The notes under the pieces: model-generated
Told to the model about the DNA's origin: nothing
The model's input: only the letters and a program-made list of their open reading frames with translations
Database searches by the model: none
NCBI GenBank assembly: GCA_023052935.1
Contig: CM041294.1
Span: 96,789,616 to 96,853,615, forward strand
Direction of reading: 5' to 3'
Length of the DNA stretch: 64,000 bases
DNA from: Piezodorus guildinii
Lineage: Eukaryota; Arthropoda; Insecta; Hemiptera; Pentatomidae
Shown: positions 63,236-64,000 of the stretch, one piece after another
Position numbering within the stretch: the stretch's first letter is position 1
How the letters are laid out: each line of letters opens with the position of its first letter
Position numbers and translations under genes: made by a program

Positions 63236-63457
63236 TTATTGGCAATGAGATGGTTGTACAGTAGATGGCAGAGATCTAGGCTGGCGGGCCCACCAGACCG
63301 TGGAAGCTCTAACCTTCAGGTCCGAGAACGGTATGTACAATAGTCGCTCTGTACCAGTAGTCTGTATGACTGTCCGGGAAGTAAATAGAACTCCTTCCTG
63401 GGCGAAGGTAGTATTGCTACCCAAAAAGACCAAAACACCCAAAGATATTACTACCAA
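63236..63457 (-). CDS. hypothetical ORF with signal-peptide-like start (uncertain)
   Basis: Minus frame of 73 residues. The start VVISLGVLVFLGSNTTFAQE resembles a secretion signal with a hydrophobic core and small residues before a possible cleavage at TFA/QE. The rest (VLFTSRTVIQTTGTERLLYI) is not recognised. The stretch is GC-richer than the region. A plus-strand ORF overlaps it over 63300-63494, so which strand, if either, is coding cannot be told. No splice sites or promoter are supported. It may be a gene fragment. Confidence 0.2.
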   Translation of the reverse strand: MVVISLGVLVFLGSNTTFAQEGVLFTSRTVIQTTGTERLLYIPFSDLKVRASTVWWARQPRSLPSTVQPSHCQ

Positions 63458-63639
63458 TATGGATTCTATATTTTGCCTATTGATCAGACTTTAAAGTGTT
63501 TAATCACGCCATTTTTGCAGGTTGGACTTGATTCTTTAGATTTAGATACCAAATTGTTAGTTTTATCTTTCATTTTCGGTCGTTTGCCTTTTTGATTTCG
63601 AGGAACTCATGTGCGAGGAAGTACAAAACATCAATTAAC

Positions 63640-63830
63640 AGATGTTTATTCATTTAACGTCACTTAATGCTCCTATGGCTAATCGGACGATGCTACAGCG
63701 GGAGTTCTAAATTTTGTCGTACCACTTTTAATTAGGATAGGGATCTTTAACGAGTACCTGACATGGCACAGTCTCGGGACCACCTTTTTACGTCTCCTTC
63801 GAAGTACGACATAACTAAGCGTTTTTTTAC
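63640..63830 (-). mobile_element. SINE-1, headless
   Basis: Minus strand from AAAAACGCTTAGTTATGTCG (body) to GACGTTAAATGAATAAAC. The tRNA-like head is missing. Confidence 0.88.
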
Positions 63831-64000
63831 TTACTCAGCTAGACTGTACGTATCAATGTACCCATAGTTGGTGAGTATGCATACTCAGCTATACGAGAGC
63901 CAAATGAGATGTGTTGAGAGAATGTTATACGTTGACTTATTTTTTTTTTTTTAACCTTTGATAATTGAAATTTAGAAAAATATCTTTATAATTGTTCTTT
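63831..64000. other. window end, nothing recognised
   Basis: Contains a T12 run and a short repeated word CATACTCAGCTA / TTACTCAGCTA. No gene seen. Confidence 0.4.

Noticed and set aside
1..64000. CRISPR array
   Set aside because: No regularly spaced short direct repeats with unique spacers. The repeated structure is eukaryotic transposable elements and one minisatellite.

Overview
The window is AT-rich animal DNA, most likely from an arthropod and probably an insect. No host protein-coding gene, rRNA or true tRNA gene could be recognised with confidence. Almost everything recognisable is a transposable element or its debris. The insect inference rests on the types present: RTE-like and Jockey-like non-LTR retrotransposons, a Gypsy-like LTR element, Helitrons with CTAG ends, a DUF4817-type helix-turn-helix peptide, and tRNA-derived SINEs. 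A hemipteran host is possible but not shown.

Four family names are mine. SINE-1 (about 280 bp) has a tRNA-like head with A and B boxes, a conserved body, and a tail ending in GACGTTAAATAAATAAAC; I see about 25 copies on both strands, seven with clear target-site duplications (TSDs). SINE-2 is a second tRNA-derived family (about 10 copies) whose sense strand ends in a T tract. The H family (full form 0.85-1 kb, about 20 copies) has one end carrying CTGGTGCGCGCAACACACG followed by CTTTCACTTACCT, and the other end carrying AGGTAAGTGAAAGTAA. X, Y, Z and W are minor unclassified repeats.

Layout. 1-5.8 kb: a long palindrome around an AT microsatellite, SINEs, a deleted H copy and a 5'-truncated RTE copy with a 25-bp TSD. 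5.8-22 kb: H copies, X and Z repeats, SINEs, microsatellites and a DUF4817 fragment. 22-26 kb: H copies hit by a SINE, a Jockey element and a Helitron with helicase remains. 26-36 kb: three H copies in head-to-head (foldback) form, one with a MITE inside, and an unrelated 1.5-kb foldback element. 36-38.8 kb: a 2-kb gag-protease-only Gypsy-like element with near-identical LTRs at an RTE remnant, then a short Helitron. 39-53 kb: SINEs, Jockey pieces, a minisatellite and more H copies. 53.9-57.2 kb: a full-length RTE element with one open 1002-aa frame and a matching TSD. 57-64 kb: more SINE, H and Jockey copies, a GC-rich CCAAT-box stretch and a DNA-transposon end.

The only long intact frames are the RTE polyprotein (54166-57174) and the Gypsy-like Gag-protease (36669-38303). 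They work independently: the RTE encodes its own endonuclease and reverse transcriptase. The LTR element lacks reverse transcriptase, RNase H and integrase and would need a relative to supply them. The SINEs, H copies and MITE encode nothing I can see and would depend on enzymes from elsewhere.
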